A stretch of DNA of 64,000 bases. Source: an uncultured Bacillota bacterium. Lineage in GTDB: Bacteria; Bacillota_I; Bacilli_A; RFN20; CAG-631. The notes beneath the pieces were generated by a model. It had not been told where the DNA came from, did not search any database, and was given only the letters and a program-made list of their open reading frames with translations. Within the stretch, counting starts at the first letter, position 1. Every line of letters starts with the position of its first letter. The stretch is from positions 124,001 through 188,000 of the forward strand of contig CABUID010000002.1 in assembly GCA_902491575.1 (NCBI GenBank), given 5' to 3'. Shown here one piece after another: positions 1 through 7,797 of this stretch. A program made the position numbers and the translations under genes.

Positions 1-1554
1 GTTGAACTTGAAAACTTTGAAGAAATGGAAATTAAGGATAACCCTTCAATGTTACAAGAACGTCCACCTGTCGTAACGATCATGGGACATGTCGATCATG
101 GTAAAACAACTTTATTAGATGCTATTCGAAAATCGCGTGTCGTTGCTGGAGAATTTGGTGGGATTACTCAACATATTGGTGCTTATCAAACCATAGTTAA
201 AAATAGTAAAATTACTTTTATTGATACCCCTGGGCATGAAGCTTTTACTGAAATGCGAGCAAGAGGGGCTAAAATTACGGATATCGTTATTATTGTAGTA
301 GCAGCAGATGATGGCGTTAAACCACAAACAATTGAAGCTGTAAACCATGCGAAAGCAGCGAATGTGCCCATTATTGTTGCAGTGAATAAAATGGACAAAC
401 CAGCGGCAAACTATGATAGAGTCGTTCAACAAATGTCTGAACTTGGCTTAATGCCAGAAGAATGGGGAGGAAGTACAATTTATCGAAAGATATCTGCCAA
501 ATCGGGCATGGGACTAGATGATTTACTAGAAACTATTCTTTTAGCAGCAGAACTTGAAGAGTTAAAAGCTAATCCACATCGTTATGCAATGGGTACTGTT
601 GTTGAAGCACGTTTAGATAAGCAAAGAGGTTCTATCGCTACATTTTTAGTACAAAATGGTACTTTAAGAATTGGAGATTGTGTCGTTGCCGGTACTTGTT
701 TTGGAAAAGTTAGACAATTAAGAGACGATTTAGGAAGACAATTATCTGAAGCTGGTCCATCCACTCCAGTGGAAATATCTGGTTTACAAGATGTTCCAGT
801 TGCTGGCGATAAATTTATGGCTTTTGAAAATGAAAAGATGGCTAGAGATATTGCAGATAAAAGAAAAGAAGCAAAAATTTTATCGGAACGTAAAATTACC
901 AGTGCAAATACTTTAGAATCTTTCATTGCAAATTCTGGCGAACATCAAACGATAAATGTAATCATAAAATCCGATGTACAAGGCTCTGCAGAAGCTGTAA
1001 AGAATGCATTAGAAAAGTTAAAAATTGAAAATGTATCTGTAAATGTTATTGCTTCCTATGCAGGCGCAATAACGGAATCAGATGTATTATTAGCAAGTGC
1101 TAGTAATGCCATAATTTATGGATTTAATGTTCGACCTGATTCGATTGTTCGTAAAAAAGCACAAGAAGAAGGCGTAGATATACGTTTACATAATATCATT
1201 TATAATCTTCTTGAAGAAATGCAAGCAGCTATGAAAGGAATGTTAAAACCAATTTATAAAGAAGTAGTTACTGGTCAAGCAGAAGTAAGACAAACCTTTA
1301 AAGTTGGCAAAGTAGGTGTCATTGCTGGTTGTTATATTACTTTAGGTTTTATTAAATCCAATGCAAAAGTACGATTAATTCGTGGTGGAATTGTTGTTTA
1401 TGAAGGTCAATTATCTTCCTTAAAACGCTTTAAAGATGATGTTAAAGAAGTTAAAGAAGGCTATGAATGTGGAATGATGATTGATGGCTATAACGACATC
1501 AAAGAACAAGACATCATTGAAGGTTATGAAATGCAAGAAGTAGAAAGAAAATAG
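1..1554 (+). CDS. infB: Translation initiation factor IF-2 (5' part outside the window)
   Basis: IF-2 is a GTPase that places initiator fMet-tRNA on the 30S subunit and promotes 70S joining in the cytoplasm. The frame is open from base 1, so the N-terminal part lies upstream of the window; the ATG at 25 is internal. The G domain is complete: GHVDHGKTT (G1), DTPGHEAF (G3), NKMD (G4) and SAKSG (G5) all lie within the first ~165 visible residues. The C-terminal beta-barrel and initiator-tRNA-binding domains follow and end at 1554. rbfA begins 10 bases downstream, the usual infB-rbfA order of the Firmicute nusA-infB operon. Identification is firm; only the length of the missing N-terminus is unknown. 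Confidence 0.97.
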   Translation, partial: VELENFEEMEIKDNPSMLQERPPVVTIMGHVDHGKTTLLDAIRKSRVVAGEFGGITQHIGAYQTIVKNSKITFIDTPGHEAFTEMRARGAKITDIVIIVVAADDGVKPQTIEAVNHAKAANVPIIVAVNKMDKPAANYDRVVQQMSELGLMPEEWGGSTIYRKISAKSGMGLDDLLETILLAAELEELKANPHRYAMGTVVEARLDKQRGSIATFLVQNGTLRIGDCVVAGTCFGKVRQLRDDLGRQLSEAGPSTPVEISGLQDVPVAGDKFMAFENEKMARDIADKRKEAKILSERKITSANTLESFIANSGEHQTINVIIKSDVQGSAEAVKNALEKLKIENVSVNVIASYAGAITESDVLLASASNAIIYGFNVRPDSIVRKKAQEEGVDIRLHNIIYNLLEEMQAAMKGMLKPIYKEVVTGQAEVRQTFKVGKVGVIAGCYITLGFIKSNAKVRLIRGGIVVYEGQLSSLKRFKDDVKEVKEGYECGMMIDGYNDIKEQDIIEGYEMQEVERK

Positions 1555-1564
1555 AGGTAGTAAA

Positions 1565-1906
1565 ATGAACGAAAAAAGAGCAGACCGTTTATCTAGTATT
1601 GTTCAAAAAGCTATTTCAGATATTATTCAATATAAAGTAAAAAGTGATAAAGTAGGGTTTGTAACAGTAACAGCTGCTAAAGTAACACGAGATTTATCTT
1701 ATTGTTATGTATATGTTTCTATTTTAAATGATCCACATCATGAAAAATTTGAAGCATTAAATAAAATAAAGGGATTTGTTAGGACTGAGCTTGGTCATGA
1801 AGTTCAAATGAGAAAAGTTCCAGAAATCGTCTTTAAATTAGATGAATCGATTGAAAATTATCGTCATATTGAAGAATTACTAGAAGAAGGAAAAAAAACT
1901 GATTAG
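1565..1906 (+). CDS. rbfA: Ribosome-binding factor A
   Basis: RbfA is a small KH-type RNA-binding protein needed for late maturation of the 30S subunit and processing of the 16S rRNA 5' end. The 113-residue product has the usual family length, begins with the typical NEKRADRLSS segment and has the conserved VTVTAAKVTRDLSYCYVYVS core. The ATG at 1565 follows an AGAGGTAG ribosome binding site and lies 10 bases after the infB stop, so the two are co-transcribed. A rho-independent terminator overlaps the stop codon and closes the operon. Confidence 0.95.
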   Translation: MNEKRADRLSSIVQKAISDIIQYKVKSDKVGFVTVTAAKVTRDLSYCYVYVSILNDPHHEKFEALNKIKGFVRTELGHEVQMRKVPEIVFKLDESIENYRHIEELLEEGKKTD

Positions 1907-1931
1907 GCCGTTTTTATTACGGCCTTTTTTT
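1905..1931 (+). terminator. Rho-independent terminator of the infB-rbfA operon
   Basis: A perfect 7-bp stem (AGGCCGT / ACGGCCT) with a 7-base loop is followed by a run of T. The left arm begins inside the TAG stop codon of rbfA. The next gene has its own GGAGG site directly after the T run. Confidence 0.85.
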
Positions 1932-1945
1932 GGAGGATTTAAAAA

Positions 1946-2869
1946 ATGAAACATTTGATGAATTTTCTTAAAGGAATTGCCATCGGAATAGCGAATGTGA
2001 TACCTGGATTTTCAGGTGGTACAATGGCAGTAATGTTGAAAATATATGATTTATTTGTTTATGCCTTTGCTAACATTTTTAATGATTTTAAAAACGTAGT
2101 AAAGAAATGTTGGTCATTATTTATTGGAATTGTATTTGGTGTTTTATTAGCAATGTTAACGATTGTCAAACTTTTAGAAATAATTCCTTTTATTACCATT
2201 ATGTTCTTTGTTGGTTTAATTTTTGGTAGTATGCCACAAATTTATAAAAGAACAAAAGGAAAAAATATCAAATTTGTTGATGTTATCGGTTTTATTATAG
2301 CGATTGCAATCATTATAATATTACCTTTAATTCAAACAACGAATAACACAGATATTACCTATCATTTTGGTCTATATGTAATGATGTTACTTTTAGGAAT
2401 TGTTTGTTCTTCCGCTATGGTGATACCTGGTGTGAGCGGATCGTTAGTTTTAATGGCTTTTGGATACTATGCCTTTTTTATGACGACATTAAAAGATTTT
2501 TTAAAAAATATCTTTCATTTTTCCATGACTAACTATTGGAATATGTTAGCAGTTATTGCATGTTTTGCAATTGGTTGTCTTCTTGGATTAGTTTTTGTTT
2601 CTAAATTAATCACAAAACTAATGAAAAAATATCCTCAAACGATTTATTGGATTATTTTAGGTTTATTGGTTGCCTCTCCTTTTAGTATTATTTATGCAAC
2701 CATAAAAGATTATTCGGTCACTTTTGATTTATTAAATATTATCTTTTCAATCATCAGTTTGATTTTAGGAGTAACCTTCGTTTTGATAGGAGATCATTTT
2801 TCTAAGAAAAAAGAATACGAAAATCAAAATGAATCTAGTAGCATTGATGATGAGAAAATGATACAATAA
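1946..2869 (+). CDS. DUF368 membrane protein, candidate polyprenyl-phosphate transporter
   Basis: This 307-residue, very hydrophobic protein has about eight membrane segments. It carries two copies of a short signature typical of DUF368: ANVIPGFSGGTMAV near residue 18 and a related AMVIPGVSGSLVLM near residue 157. The internal repeat suggests an inverted-repeat transporter fold. DUF368 proteins (PopT) have been reported as candidate undecaprenyl-phosphate flippases in other bacteria; applying that here is inference. The ATG at 1946 sits behind a strong GGAGG, after the rbfA terminator. A DUF308-like membrane gene follows after 28 bases and may be co-transcribed. The C-terminus is a charged cytoplasmic tail. 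Confidence 0.85.
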   Translation: MKHLMNFLKGIAIGIANVIPGFSGGTMAVMLKIYDLFVYAFANIFNDFKNVVKKCWSLFIGIVFGVLLAMLTIVKLLEIIPFITIMFFVGLIFGSMPQIYKRTKGKNIKFVDVIGFIIAIAIIIILPLIQTTNNTDITYHFGLYVMMLLLGIVCSSAMVIPGVSGSLVLMAFGYYAFFMTTLKDFLKNIFHFSMTNYWNMLAVIACFAIGCLLGLVFVSKLITKLMKKYPQTIYWIILGLLVASPFSIIYATIKDYSVTFDLLNIIFSIISLILGVTFVLIGDHFSKKKEYENQNESSSIDDEKMIQ

Positions 2870-2897
2870 AAATAGAATACAGGGAGGTAAAATAAAA

Positions 2898-3458
2898 ATG
2901 GCAACAACTTTAAAAAATACAGCTTCAGGAGCAAAAAGAAATATTTTAAGTAAAACAGCTATCCGCTATGTAGGATTTATAACGGCATTTATTGGTATAA
3001 TGATTTTATTACTTGGAACAAATATTACATCCACAGTTATTCAACTCATTGCCATTGCTATTTTGTTAGTTGGAGTCTTATTAACTTCAGGAAATGCTAA
3101 AAAACTATTTTCCAAAAGTAAAGATAACACCAAAGAAGTAACATTATATTTATTAATAGGTCTTTTGTTTATTGCTGTTAGTGTTTTATTTTTAGTTCTT
3201 GGAAATCAAATTAGTAATTGGATGAATTTAATATTTGGTATTCTTATCGCATTATTTGGTATTATTCATTTAATGAATTTCCTTATTAGTAGAAAAGGCA
3301 GTAAAATGTGGTTTACGATAAATATCATAGTGGCAATCTTATTTATTGCAACAGGTGTTCTTATCGCATTATTGTATGAGATTTATGCTCATGCATTTGT
3401 CACTACTGTAGGTGTGTTTGCGACAGTAACCGGTGCTTTAGGAATGTTACTATATTAA
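2898..3458 (+). CDS. DUF308/HdeD-like six-helix membrane protein
   Basis: The 186-residue product has about six hydrophobic helices, arranged as three helical pairs separated by short loops, after a ~20-residue polar N-terminus. This layout, and the GxxxAxFGIxHLM-like repeat near residue 115, resembles the HdeD/DUF308 family, whose function is largely unknown. An AGGGAGGT site precedes the ATG at 2898. It follows the DUF368 gene by 28 bases and is closed by a strong terminator. No catalytic motif is visible; the family call rests on topology and composition, so it is moderate. Confidence 0.55.
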   Translation: MATTLKNTASGAKRNILSKTAIRYVGFITAFIGIMILLLGTNITSTVIQLIAIAILLVGVLLTSGNAKKLFSKSKDNTKEVTLYLLIGLLFIAVSVLFLVLGNQISNWMNLIFGILIALFGIIHLMNFLISRKGSKMWFTINIIVAILFIATGVLIALLYEIYAHAFVTTVGVFATVTGALGMLLY

Positions 3459-3464
3459 TAAAAG

Positions 3465-3510
3465 AGCATAGTTTATTCATAAACTTGAACGATAAACTAT
3501 GCTTTTTTTT
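3465..3510 (+). terminator. Rho-independent terminator after the DUF308-like gene
   Basis: A 12-bp stem (AGCATAGTTTAT at 3465-3476 pairing with ATAAACTATGCT at 3492-3503) is followed by an eight-T tract. It separates the rightward genes from the convergent nrd operon. Confidence 0.85.
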
Positions 3511-3535
3511 ATGCTTTCTTTCTTCTTTAATTAAT

Positions 3536-3566
3536 AAAAAAAAAGAAACACAATTAAGTGTTTCTT
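3536..3566 (-). terminator. Rho-independent terminator of the nrdG-nrdD-trxB operon
   Basis: On the minus strand a 9-bp stem (AAGAAACAC / GTGTTTCTT) with a 6-base loop is followed by a T run. The first arm lies inside the last codons of trxB. Confidence 0.8.
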
Positions 3567-4471
3567 GAGTCTAAGTACAAAATAGCTTGTAATGCAGCAA
3601 TAGCACCATCTGATGAAGCTGTAACAATTTGTCGAATGGCTTTATGACGACAATCTCCTGCTATAAAAACGCCTTCTGTTGAACTTTTACATAATTCATC
3701 TGTAATGATAAAACCTTGCTGGTCGAGTGAACAAAATGGCTCAAATATTTGGTTGTTGGCTTCTTGTCCAATAGCAACAAAAATACTTTCTGTTTCCATC
3801 AATGAGTTTTCTTGATTTTGTAAATCAAATAACGAAATTGCCTTTAAACTCATTTCACCGTGTAAACCAGTAACGATTTTATTATAAATAACATGAATAT
3901 TTGATGTATTGAGTACTTGTTGAATTAATGATTTTTCTCCAGTTAAATAAGATAAATTTTGAATTATCGTTACTTGGCTGCAATAACTGGATAGTAATAA
4001 AGCTTCTTGTAAGGCACTATTTCCACCCCCAATGACGACAACCTCTTTATTGGTATAAAAGGGGCCATCACAAACTGCACAATAAGAAATACCATGTCCA
4101 ATCCATTTTACTTCATTATCTAATTTTAAGGCTCTATGTTGAGAACCTGTAGCAATAATGACACTTTTTCCTTCATAAGAAGCATGTTCACCTATTAATG
4201 TAAAGGATGACTCGTTTTTTAACATTTTTAAAACTTCATCTATTTCAAACATAACATTCATTTCCATGACTTGATTGACGAGTTTATCTGCTAAATCCAA
4301 TCCACTTATCGAAGAATAACCAGGATAATTTTCAATTTTTGGGGAACGAGTAATATTTCCGCCCACCGTTTCTTTTTCAATAATTAAAACTTTTTTTTGA
4401 GCACGAGTAGCATAAATTGCTGCTGTAAGTCCTGCAGGACCTGAGCCAATAATTAAAATATCATAAATCAT
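3554..4471 (-). CDS. trxB: Thioredoxin reductase
   Basis: This FAD/NADPH enzyme reduces thioredoxin-type proteins in the cytoplasm. The 305-residue length is normal for the low-molecular-weight class. GSGPAGLTAA at the N-terminus binds FAD, the redox-active CxxC is in YCAVCDGPF near residue 132, GGGNSALQEA binds NADPH, and FIAGDCR near the C-terminus closes the FAD site. It starts 4 bases after the stop of nrdD and is the last gene of nrdG-nrdD-trxB. The context suggests that one of its substrates is the glutaredoxin-like domain fused to NrdD; that is inference, and it may also serve a housekeeping thioredoxin encoded elsewhere. Confidence 0.93.
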   Translation of the reverse strand: MIYDILIIGSGPAGLTAAIYATRAQKKVLIIEKETVGGNITRSPKIENYPGYSSISGLDLADKLVNQVMEMNVMFEIDEVLKMLKNESSFTLIGEHASYEGKSVIIATGSQHRALKLDNEVKWIGHGISYCAVCDGPFYTNKEVVVIGGGNSALQEALLLSSYCSQVTIIQNLSYLTGEKSLIQQVLNTSNIHVIYNKIVTGLHGEMSLKAISLFDLQNQENSLMETESIFVAIGQEANNQIFEPFCSLDQQGFIITDELCKSSTEGVFIAGDCRHKAIRQIVTASSDGAIAALQAILYLDSRNT

Positions 4472-4475
4472 CGTT

Positions 4476-6857
4476 TTATGCCTCTACTTTAGTTAATGTA
4501 TCGATATAGCGTCGAATATTCGATACGTTTTCAATAAGATTCATTTCATGATTTTGGATAATCACTAAAGTAGGTGCTTGAGTAATTTTTAAGCTTTTTG
4601 TAAGTTCAATGTTTTCGTTTACAATGATCTCTTGATAATCAATATGCGCTTGATTTAAAAAGTTTTTGGCCATTTTACAATTTGGACAAGTCGTCGTTGA
4701 AAATAAATAAATACCATCATTTAAAACACTATTTTCTGTTTTAGAAGTTTCTTTTAATTCTTGTTTGACTGAAAAATGTTCTAATGATTCTGAAATTTTA
4801 TATTCTTTACGATCTTTATATTCTTGAGTTTTTCCATCATTCCAGTTTTGTATTGGACGATAATAGCCAGTAATTCGACTATAAACTTCTGCTTTCTTAC
4901 CACAAATTGGGCAAGTAAAATGTTCGCCAGTAATGTAACCATGTTCTTGACAAACAGAGTAAGTTGGTGACAATGTATAATAAGGTAATTTATAATTTTC
5001 AGCAATTTTACGAACAAGATTAGCGGCAGCTTTCCAATCAGGTAGTTTCTCGCCTAAAAAAGCATGAAAAACAGTTCCAGAAGTATAAAGAGTTTGCAAT
5101 TCATCTTGAATATCTAAAGCCTCAAAAATATCATCGCTAAAACCAACAGGTAAATGTGAACTATTTGTGTAATAAGGTGTTTCCCCTTCTTTAGCGGCTG
5201 TAAGAATATCTGGATATCGTTTTTTATCATGTTTTGCTAAACGATAAGTGGTTGATTCAGCTGGCGTTGCTTCCAAATTATAAAGATCACCATATTTTTC
5301 TTGATAATCCGATAAACGATTTCGCATATGATTTAATACTTTTTGTGTAAATTGTTGAGTTTCAGTATGAGTCATATCCTTTCTTAACCATTTTGCATTT
5401 AAACCTACTTCATTCATACCAATTAAACCGATGGTAGAAAAATGATTGTTAAAAGTACCTAAATATCTTTTGGTATAAGGATATAATCCTGCTTCTAATA
5501 ATTGCGTAATTACTTCTCTTTTAACTTTTAAAGAGCGAGCAGAGATATCCATAATTTTATCCAAACGATTAAAAAAGTCTTCTTCATCTGTTGCAAGATA
5601 AGCAATACGCGGCATATTAATGGTTACTACACCAACAGATCCTGTTGATTCACCGCTTCCAAAAAAGCCACCAGATTTTTTTCTTAATTCACGTAAATCT
5701 AATCTTAAACGACAACACATACTACGTACATCACTTGGCTGCATATCGCTATTGATATAATTTGAAAAATAAGGAGTACCATATTTAGCTGTCATTTCAA
5801 ATAATAAGCGATTATTTTCAGTGTCTGACCAATCAAAATTCTTAGTGATGGAATAAGTTGGAATTGGATATTGGAATCCTCTACCATTAGCATCGCCTTC
5901 AATCATTGTTTCGATAAAGGCTTTATTAATCATGTCCATTTCTTTTTGACAATCTTTATATTTAAATGAACATTCTTTTCCCCCGATAATGGCATTGAGT
6001 TCAGCTAAATCATTTGGAACAACCCAGTCTAATGTTATATTTGTAAATGGAGCTTGAGTTCCCCAACGTGAAGGGGTATTTACGCCATATATGAATGATT
6101 GAATACATTGTTTCACTTGCTTATAAGTTAAATTATCTATTTTAACAAAAGGTGCTAAATAAGTGTCGAAAGAGGAAAATGCTTGTGCTCCTGCCCATTC
6201 ATTTTGCATAATTCCTAAAAAATTAACCATTTGATTACATAAAGTAGATAAGTGTCTTGCAGGAGAAGAAGTAATTTTGCCAGGAACACCGCCTAATCCT
6301 TCCTGGATAAGTTGTTTTAATGACCAACCTGCACAATAACCTGTTAACATGGACAAGTCATGAAGATGAATGTCTCCATTACGATGTGCATTCGCTATCT
6401 CATCATCATAAACCTCGGATAGCCAATAATTAGCCGTAATGGCACCAGAATTTGAAAGAATTAAACCACCTACAGAATAAGTTACTGTAGAATTTTCTTT
6501 TACTCTCCAGTCATTAATTTTTAGATAATTATTCACTAATGATTTATAATCAAGCAAAGTATTTTTTGCTTTACGAACATTTTCATGTTGACGACGATAT
6601 AAAATATAAGCTTTCGCCACATCATCATAACCAGCCTGAATCAAAACCGTTTCTACACTATCTTGAATATCTTCCACTTGAATAGACCCATCTTTTATTT
6701 TACTTTGAAAGTGGGCAGTGACTTTTAAGGCTAAAAAGTCAATAATGGAATCATTATATTCTTTTTTTTGTGCTTCAAAAGCTCTTTTAATGGCATTTAC
6801 TATCTTTGATAAATCAAAATCTTTCATTGTTCCGTCTCTTTTTATAACATTATACAT
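4476..6857 (-). CDS. nrdD: Anaerobic ribonucleoside-triphosphate reductase with fused C-terminal glutaredoxin-like domain
   Basis: Class III reductase converting ribonucleotides to deoxyribonucleotides with a glycyl radical. An ATP-cone (VIKRDGTMKDFDLSKIVNAI) fills the first ~95 residues. The barrel holds Cys175 (GYCAGWS) and the MCCRLRLD pair at 380-387. The zinc site is C636, H639, C649 and C652, and the glycyl radical is G664 in SRITGYYRP. Residues ~713-793 are an added redoxin domain: IYLFSTTTCPNCKMA with CxxC at 724-727 and a TQAPTL cis-Pro loop. At 793 residues it is ~80 longer than the catalytic core needs. nrdG lies 18 bases upstream and trxB 4 bases downstream. Known redoxin-dependent NrdD types use thioredoxin or glutaredoxin instead of formate; the fusion and the trxB neighbour fit that class (inference). 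Confidence 0.95.
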   Translation of the reverse strand: MYNVIKRDGTMKDFDLSKIVNAIKRAFEAQKKEYNDSIIDFLALKVTAHFQSKIKDGSIQVEDIQDSVETVLIQAGYDDVAKAYILYRRQHENVRKAKNTLLDYKSLVNNYLKINDWRVKENSTVTYSVGGLILSNSGAITANYWLSEVYDDEIANAHRNGDIHLHDLSMLTGYCAGWSLKQLIQEGLGGVPGKITSSPARHLSTLCNQMVNFLGIMQNEWAGAQAFSSFDTYLAPFVKIDNLTYKQVKQCIQSFIYGVNTPSRWGTQAPFTNITLDWVVPNDLAELNAIIGGKECSFKYKDCQKEMDMINKAFIETMIEGDANGRGFQYPIPTYSITKNFDWSDTENNRLLFEMTAKYGTPYFSNYINSDMQPSDVRSMCCRLRLDLRELRKKSGGFFGSGESTGSVGVVTINMPRIAYLATDEEDFFNRLDKIMDISARSLKVKREVITQLLEAGLYPYTKRYLGTFNNHFSTIGLIGMNEVGLNAKWLRKDMTHTETQQFTQKVLNHMRNRLSDYQEKYGDLYNLEATPAESTTYRLAKHDKKRYPDILTAAKEGETPYYTNSSHLPVGFSDDIFEALDIQDELQTLYTSGTVFHAFLGEKLPDWKAAANLVRKIAENYKLPYYTLSPTYSVCQEHGYITGEHFTCPICGKKAEVYSRITGYYRPIQNWNDGKTQEYKDRKEYKISESLEHFSVKQELKETSKTENSVLNDGIYLFSTTTCPNCKMAKNFLNQAHIDYQEIIVNENIELTKSLKITQAPTLVIIQNHEMNLIENVSNIRRYIDTLTKVEA

Positions 6858-6875
6858 TTTCCTTCCCCCTTTAAA

Positions 6876-7571
6876 TTAAATATTCATACCTCTAAGTTGA
6901 ACTTGAGGAATATATTTTTGAACAACTTTCAAACATTTTATTAAATCTTCTTTTTCAAGAGCATGTAAAGATGGTGTCAGAACACTTTCTTTATTTTGAA
7001 AACATTGCAAATAATATCTTTTTGCTCCATAAATCATTTTTCCTATGTGATCAAAGTCAGTAATCTCATGAAATTCTTTAACGATAGTTGTACGAAATTC
7101 ATAATCTACTTTATTTTCTAAAAGAAGATGAATACTTTTTTTAATTTTTTCAAGATCACATAAACATTGGGCAGTCATGTTGTATTTTTCAAAAGAATTC
7201 TTTATATCCATCGCTACATAATCGACAAGATGATGATGGATTAAATATTGAAGAAGTTCTGGAAAAGAGCCATTGGTGTCTAATTTTACTAAAAAACTCA
7301 TTTTTTTAATTTTTTGAATAAAAGAAATAATATCTTTTTGTAAAAGAGGCTCTCCACCCGAAATAGCCACACCATCTAATTTATTCTTTCTTGTTGCTAA
7401 AAAAGAAAAAAATTCTTCTTCAGGAATTTGGTTTGATTCCTGTTTTAAACTCAATAATGAGGAATTATAACAAAATGGACAACGAAAATTACAACCATTT
7501 AGAAATACTGTACAAGCAGTATGTTCAGGATAATCTAATAAAGTCAATTTCTGTAATCCACCAATATTCAT
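6876..7571 (-). CDS. nrdG: Anaerobic ribonucleotide reductase activating protein (radical SAM, NrdG2-like)
   Basis: This radical-SAM enzyme makes the glycyl radical on NrdD from S-adenosylmethionine and a [4Fe-4S] cluster. The cluster cysteines are C27, C31 and C34 in GCNFRCPFCYN, and the SAM-binding GGEP motif is in AISGGEPLL. The start MNIGGLQKLTLLDYPEH and the 231-residue length are typical of the NrdG2 type rather than the shorter E. coli type. It is the first gene of the operon, behind an AAGGA site, and ends 18 bases before nrdD. A sigma-70-type promoter lies just upstream. Confidence 0.92.
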   Translation of the reverse strand: MNIGGLQKLTLLDYPEHTACTVFLNGCNFRCPFCYNSSLLSLKQESNQIPEEEFFSFLATRKNKLDGVAISGGEPLLQKDIISFIQKIKKMSFLVKLDTNGSFPELLQYLIHHHLVDYVAMDIKNSFEKYNMTAQCLCDLEKIKKSIHLLLENKVDYEFRTTIVKEFHEITDFDHIGKMIYGAKRYYLQCFQNKESVLTPSLHALEKEDLIKCLKVVQKYIPQVQLRGMNI

Positions 7572-7606
7572 AGTTATTCCATCCTTAATGAGTGTAGTTC
7601 TATCTT

Positions 7607-7636
7607 ATCATAAAAAAGCAAGGAAAAAAACAACAA
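7607..7636 (-). promoter_or_regulatory. Candidate promoter of nrdG-nrdD-trxB
   Basis: On the minus strand TTGTTG (-35) and TATGAT (-10) are separated by 18 bases, about 35 bases ahead of the nrdG start. I looked for paired NrdR boxes in 7572-7797 and saw no convincing one. Confidence 0.5.
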
Positions 7637-7797
7637 TTTTAAAAAAATAAATACTTCCAAATTTTTCCTTTTTTTTAGATTAATTTTTAAAAAAAATAAT
7701 AATAAATTTGTTTTTTTATTGTGTTATATATGATAAAATATGCTATGATTATTTAATTCTATAAATTAATCATTCAATCAAAAGAAAGGTGAAAGAT

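Noticed and set aside
1946..2869. Direct assignment as PopT
   Set aside because: DUF368 membership is clear, but function in this lineage is not tested; kept as candidate.
7572..7797. NrdR boxes ahead of nrdG
   Set aside because: A GTGTTATATATGATA stretch at 7721-7735 is only partly similar and unpaired; not enough for a call.
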